A stretch of 9,288 nt of DNA from Candidatus Planktophila limnetica (GTDB lineage Bacteria > Actinomycetota > Actinomycetes > Nanopelagicales > Nanopelagicaceae): positions 1-9,288 of the forward strand of contig JAPOHK010000025.1 of the NCBI GenBank assembly GCA_029979485.1, written 5' to 3'. Made by a program: the position numbers and the translations under genes. Positions 6,033-9,288 of this stretch are shown piece after piece (the stretch's first letter is position 1; each line of letters opens with the position of its first letter). Below the pieces are notes generated by a model. That model was given only the letters and a program-made list of their open reading frames with translations, ran no database searches and was not told where the DNA came from.

Positions 6033-6535
6033 TTAGCCTTGATTTCCTAAAGGTTGAAAGAGGCGAAGGCTCTGACCCTTACTCAGTAGCTCACACAATT
6101 GCACTTAACGCACTTGTGACCAGAGCAAAGAGTAAGGGCGAGCTTCTCGCTCACCTTAAAAAGCGCGGTGTAGAAGATGATGTTGCTCAAGCAACCATCT
6201 ATAAATTAACCGAATCTGGATTAATCAACGATCAAGATTTTGCCCAGCAATGGACTGACTCTCGCACGCGTTCTAAAAAGTTATCCAAACGCATTATTGC
6301 CGGAGAACTTCGCCAGCGCGGGGTTGATCAAGAGAGCATTGACTTAGCTCTTGAAGGCATTTCCGATGAGAGCGAATACCGAACTGCATTTGAGTTAGGT
6401 ATGCGCAAATTATCAACTATGTCACGCCTTGAACCTGAAGTTCAGATACGTAGGATTGAATCCCTTCTGGCTCGAAAAGGTTTTGGTTACTCCACAATTT
6501 CTCGCGTTATGCGCGAATTGGATTTACTTAACTAA
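6032..6535 (+). CDS. recX: Regulatory protein RecX (start uncertain; possible ATT start)
   Basis: RecX binds RecA filaments and limits their activity; it is normally co-transcribed with recA. The body is a string of three-helix RecX repeats: KGELLAHLKKRGVEDD...GLINDQDFAQQWTDSR, then KRIIAGELRQRGVD...AL, then QIRRIESLLARKGFGYSTI. The first canonical start is GTG at 6116 (139 residues), but that cuts the first conserved helix. The same frame upstream encodes DPYSVAHTIALNALVTR (6074-6124), a clear RecX N-terminus, and stays open back to a TGA at 6023-6025. No ATG, GTG or TTG occurs in frame from there to 6116. An ATT at 6032 overlaps the recA stop (TAATT, like the common TAATG coupling), with GAGG at 6018-6021 ten nt upstream, giving 167 residues, a normal length. 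A -1 frameshift from recA or a point change of ATG to ATT are alternatives. The family call is confident; the start is not. Confidence 0.88.
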   Translation: MSLDFLKVERGEGSDPYSVAHTIALNALVTRAKSKGELLAHLKKRGVEDDVAQATIYKLTESGLINDQDFAQQWTDSRTRSKKLSKRIIAGELRQRGVDQESIDLALEGISDESEYRTAFELGMRKLSTMSRLEPEVQIRRIESLLARKGFGYSTISRVMRELDLLN

Positions 6536-7248
6536 TTTTTGGCGAGATGCTCAGTAAGACGCGCAGCTGTTGCAACAACTGCGGCTGCATGAACTCGACC
6601 GGGCTGTCTTCCTAATCTTTCAATTGGCCCGCTGATACTTACTGCGGCAATTACTTTTCCATTTGGGCCACGCACAGGAGCTGACACTGAGGCCACACCT
6701 GCTTCGCGTTCACCAACGGATTGCGCCCAACCGCGACGACGATCTGCGGCTAGTTGCGCTGCTGTAAATCGTGCATTAGTAAGTCCGCGATGAATTTTTT
6801 CTGAGTCTTCCCATGCTAACAAAATTTGCGCAGCAGAACCTGCTTGCATGGTTAGAGCAGAACCAACTGGAACACTGTCGCGAAGACCCGACAAACGTTC
6901 GGCAACAGCAACACAGATTCGTACATCGCCTTGACGACGGTATAACTGCGCGCTTTCACCTGTGGCATCACGCAACGCCGCCAACGCAGGTGCAGCCACG
7001 GCGATTAAACGATCTTCACCTGCAGCACTTGCTAACTCACCTGAGCGTTTACCGAGAATAAAACGCCCAGTTAGATCTCTTGAAACCAATCTGTGATGTT
7101 CTAGTGCAACTGCTAAACGGTGCGCTGTCGGGCGAGCTATGCCAGTTGCTGCCACTAATTCTGCGAGGGAGTGCGGACCAGATTCCAAAGTAGCCAAAAT
7201 AGATACGGCTTTGTCTAATACGCCGACTCCGCTATTATTTCTATCCAC
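6532..7248 (-). CDS. ndgR: IclR-family regulator of leucine biosynthesis, NdgR/LtbR
   Basis: This 238-residue IclR-type regulator sits divergent from leuC. The N-terminal winged HTH (~8-68) starts with the VGVLDKAVSIL motif and contains SLAELVAATGIARPTAHRLA (27-46). The C-terminal effector domain (~80-235) carries ESAQLYRRQGD, DSVPVGS.LTMQAGSAAQILLAW, and GREAGVASVSAPV-like (REAGVASVSAPVRGPNG) and AAVSISGP motifs. Actinobacterial NdgR (Streptomyces) and LtbR (Corynebacterium) have this architecture and gene position and control leuCD, so the role is inferred from family plus context. The start is GTG at 7248, six nt downstream of a -10 element and with no Shine-Dalgarno sequence, suggesting a leaderless transcript. 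The gene ends in a 4-nt convergent overlap with recX. Confidence 0.92.
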   Translation of the reverse strand: MDRNNSGVGVLDKAVSILATLESGPHSLAELVAATGIARPTAHRLAVALEHHRLVSRDLTGRFILGKRSGELASAAGEDRLIAVAAPALAALRDATGESAQLYRRQGDVRICVAVAERLSGLRDSVPVGSALTMQAGSAAQILLAWEDSEKIHRGLTNARFTAAQLAADRRRGWAQSVGEREAGVASVSAPVRGPNGKVIAAVSISGPIERLGRQPGRVHAAAVVATAARLTEHLAKN

Positions 7249-7254
7249 GATACG

Positions 7255-7284
7255 ATATTAGCATCTCAATAAATGAGATGTCTA
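7255..7284 (-). promoter_or_regulatory. ndgR promoter, probably leaderless
   Basis: Read on the minus strand, TAGACA (7284-7279, one mismatch to TTGACA) and TAATAT (7260-7255) are separated by 18 nt. The -10 ends 6 nt before the GTG start codon at 7248, so transcription would begin at or next to the start codon. There is no ribosome-binding site, as expected for a leaderless actinobacterial gene. Confidence 0.6.
7262..7280. promoter_or_regulatory. Inverted-repeat operator in the ndgR-leuC divergent region
   Basis: CATCTCA (7262-7268) and TGAGATG (7274-7280) are perfect inverted repeats separated by 5 nt. The site lies between the -35 and -10 of the ndgR promoter and 17 nt before the leuC start codon. 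Position and symmetry fit an operator for the dimeric IclR-type NdgR protein, acting on both its own gene and leuCD. The assignment of NdgR to the site is inference. Confidence 0.7.
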
Positions 7285-7297
7285 CAAGGAGCTTCGA

Positions 7298-8689
7298 ATG
7301 TCTAAGACGTTAGCGGAAAAGATTTGGGACGAACATATTGTTCGTCGCGCAGATGGCGAACCAGATCTTTTGTATATCGATCTTCATCTCATTCATGAAG
7401 TTACAAGCCCGCAAGCTTTCGATGGTCTTCGCCTGACAAACCGAAGCGTTCGCAGACCAGATCTGACAATTGCAACTGAAGACCACAATGTTCCAACACT
7501 TAATATTGATAAACCAATTGCGGATCCAGTTTCAAAACTGCAGGTTGATACATTGCGCGCTAACTGCAAAGAGTTTGGTGTTCGCATTCACTCACTGGGA
7601 GATGCCGAGCAAGGAATTGTGCACGTGGTTGGACCGCAGCTTGGGTTAACACAGCCAGGCATGACAATTGTTTGCGGAGATTCTCACACATCAACCCATG
7701 GCGCCTTTGGCGCTCTAGCTTTTGGAATCGGAACGAGTGAAGTTGAACATGTTTTGGCAACACAGACTCTTCCCTTGATTCGCCCAAAAACGATGGCAAT
7801 CAACGTTGAAGGATCCCTTAAGCCGGGCGTAACCTCAAAAGATATTATTTTGGCTATCATCGCAAAAATTGGTACCGGCGGTGGTCAAGGTTATGTTCTT
7901 GAATATCGGGGTTCTGCAATACGTGCACTTTCAATGGAAGCTCGGATGACAGTGTGCAATATGTCAATTGAAGCGGGCGCTCGTGCAGGATTAATCGCGC
8001 CAGATGAAAAGACATTTGAATACATCAAAGGCAAGCCACATGCGCCAAGAGATTTTGACGCAGCTGTCAAATACTGGAGCACGCTCTATAGTGATACAGA
8101 TGCAAAATTCGATGTTGAAATAAACCTAGATGCGAATGAACTAGAACCATTTGTTACATGGGGAACCAACCCAGGACAAGGCTTACCTCTAAACGCATCC
8201 GTTCCAAACCCTGCAGACATCAAAGACGCTGAAGAACGTGGCGCAGCCGAGAGAGCTCTTACATACATGGGCTTAACAGCAGGTACACCACTTAAGAAGA
8301 TAGCTATTGATACTGTTTTCTTGGGGTCTTGTACTAATGGTCGCATTGAAGATTTACGATCTGCTGCAGAAATTCTTAAAGGAAAGAAAATTGCGTCCTC
8401 ACTTCGAATGCTCGTTGTTCCTGGTTCTGCGCGAGTTCGCTTGCAAGCCGAATCAGAAGGTTTGGACAAAGTATTTCTTGATGCCGGTGCTGAATGGCGA
8501 AGCGCAGGGTGCTCTATGTGCCTTGGAATGAATCCAGATCAATTAGCTGTTGGCGAGCGCAGTGCATCTACCTCTAACAGAAATTTTGAAGGCCGCCAAG
8601 GTAAAGGCGGACGCACTCACCTTGTTAGCCCACTCGTAGCTGCAGCAACAGCTCTGCGCGGAACTCTTTCTTCACCAGCGGATTTGTAA
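7298..8689 (+). CDS. leuC: 3-isopropylmalate dehydratase large subunit LeuC
   Basis: LeuC with LeuD forms isopropylmalate isomerase, which converts 2-isopropylmalate to 3-isopropylmalate in leucine biosynthesis in the cytosol. The 463-residue protein is a full-length aconitase-superfamily large subunit. It starts with the typical [12 protein letters not shown] and has [20 protein letters not shown] (126-145) and the 4Fe-4S cysteines C345 (GSCTNGR), C405 and C408 ([11 protein letters not shown]). The conserved C-terminal region [20 protein letters not shown] (426-445) is present. The ATG at 7298 has an excellent AAGGAG (7286-7291, 6-nt spacer). leuD begins 12 nt after the stop, so the two subunits are co-expressed. 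The inverted repeat upstream probably mediates control by NdgR. Confidence 0.98.
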   Translation: MSKTLAEKIWDEHIVRRADGEPDLLYIDLHLIHEVTSPQAFDGLRLTNRSVRRPDLTIATEDHNVPTLNIDKPIADPVSKLQVDTLRANCKEFGVRIHSLGDAEQGIVHVVGPQLGLTQPGMTIVCGDSHTSTHGAFGALAFGIGTSEVEHVLATQTLPLIRPKTMAINVEGSLKPGVTSKDIILAIIAKIGTGGGQGYVLEYRGSAIRALSMEARMTVCNMSIEAGARAGLIAPDEKTFEYIKGKPHAPRDFDAAVKYWSTLYSDTDAKFDVEINLDANELEPFVTWGTNPGQGLPLNASVPNPADIKDAEERGAAERALTYMGLTAGTPLKKIAIDTVFLGSCTNGRIEDLRSAAEILKGKKIASSLRMLVVPGSARVRLQAESEGLDKVFLDAGAEWRSAGCSMCLGMNPDQLAVGERSASTSNRNFEGRQGKGGRTHLVSPLVAAATALRGTLSSPADL

Positions 8690-8701
8690 GGGATACATAC
8701 A

Positions 8702-9288
8702 ATGGAAAAATTCATAAAACACACAGGCACCGGAGTTCCACTTCGCCGCAGCAATGTGGATACAGATCAAATAATTCCAGCGGTGTATCTCAAGCGAGTC
8801 ACTCGCAGTGGTTTCGAGGATGGTCTTTTTGCTGCGTGGCGAAATGATCCAGATTTTGTACTTAACCAAGATGCTTTCAAGAAGGGCACCGTCTTGGTTG
8901 CGGGCGCTGATTTCGGCACAGGCTCATCACGCGAGCACGCAGTATGGGCGCTTCAAAATTATGGTTTTAAAGCGGTTATCTCATCACGCTTTGCAGATAT
9001 CTTCCGTGGCAACTCCCTTAAGGGTGGTCTCCTAACCATCATTGTTTCACAGGAGGAAGTAGAAGCTCTGTGGTCTGCAATTGAAAGTAAGCCAGATACA
9101 GCGATTACCGTAGATCTAGAAACGCGCACGGTTTCTTATGATTCAAAGGTCATAAACTTTGCAATCGATGACTATACGCGCTGGCGTTTAATGGAAGGTT
9201 TAGATGACATCGGTTTAACACTGAAACAGACTGATTCCATCGATGCTTTCGAAAAAACTCGCGCAGAATACAAACCTAAAACACTTCC
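8702..9288 (+). CDS. leuD: 3-isopropylmalate dehydratase small subunit LeuD (3' end outside window)
   Basis: LeuD is the small 'swivel' subunit of isopropylmalate isomerase and partners with LeuC just upstream. The frame is open from ATG 8702 to the right edge, giving 195 residues of a family that is usually about 190-210 long, so only a few codons are missing. Visible motifs are [16 protein letters not shown] (18-33), [17 protein letters not shown] (68-84) and [20 protein letters not shown] (91-110), all hallmarks of LeuD. The C-terminal part has the VDLETRTV and [20 protein letters not shown] stretches. A ribosome-binding site AAGGGA overlaps the leuC stop (8688-8693, 8-nt spacer). I see nothing unusual in it. 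Confidence 0.97.
   Translation, partial: MEKFIKHTGTGVPLRRSNVDTDQIIPAVYLKRVTRSGFEDGLFAAWRNDPDFVLNQDAFKKGTVLVAGADFGTGSSREHAVWALQNYGFKAVISSRFADIFRGNSLKGGLLTIIVSQEEVEALWSAIESKPDTAITVDLETRTVSYDSKVINFAIDDYTRWRLMEGLDDIGLTLKQTDSIDAFEKTRAEYKPKTL

Noticed and set aside
6813..7061. A plus-strand open frame inside the ndgR gene.
   Set aside because: Antisense shadow of a clear IclR-family gene; no supporting signals.
1..9288. Mobile elements, CRISPR arrays, defence genes or rRNA/tRNA genes.
   Set aside because: No repeats, transposase or nuclease signatures were seen; all sizeable frames with coding character belong to core genes.

Overview
The window is a conserved housekeeping segment of an actinobacterial chromosome. 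The order ftsK (end) - RodZ-like HTH membrane protein - rimO - pgsA - pncC/cinA - clgR - tetR - DUF3046 - recA - recX is the actinobacterial arrangement around recA, and ndgR divergent from leuCD is also an actinobacterial arrangement. The DNA is clearly AT-leaning for an actinobacterium (many Lys, Ile and Asn codons, A/T-ending codons) and the genes are tightly packed. That combination suggests a streamlined, low-GC freshwater lineage of the acI/Nanopelagicales type. The order-level guess is inference; the phylum is well supported by gene content.

Layout. Positions 3-404 hold the last ~133 residues of the DNA translocase FtsK. A 131-nt gap with nested inverted repeats (405-535) precedes a RodZ-like HTH/transmembrane/DUF4115 protein. 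A plus-strand run follows with very short gaps or overlaps: rimO (1334-2716), pgsA (overlap of 4 nt), pncC, clgR, a TetR-family regulator and DUF3046 (14-nt overlap). The next gap (4762-4943) carries a near-perfect actinobacterial SOS box, an unusually GC-rich leader of about 95 nt and a 16-nt perfect palindrome just before the recA ribosome-binding site. recA and recX follow, and recX has a start-codon puzzle. On the minus strand the IclR-family regulator NdgR/LtbR ends inside the recX stop region and is divergent from leuC and leuD. The 49-nt divergent gap holds a perfect inverted repeat inside a recognisable promoter. leuD runs off the right edge, nearly complete.

How the genes work together. 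The left block combines division and envelope functions (FtsK, RodZ-like protein, PgsA), a ribosome-modification enzyme (RimO) and NAD-cycle salvage (PncC) with the proteolysis regulator ClgR. The central block is the SOS-regulated recombination pair RecA and its modulator RecX. The right block is leucine biosynthesis (isopropylmalate isomerase LeuC+LeuD) with its own regulator. There is no gene-free stretch over 300 bases, and I see no mobile element, CRISPR array, tRNA or rRNA. I found no convincing new multi-gene system. The points most worth a second look are the recX start, the recA leader and the ftsK-rodZ intergenic structure.
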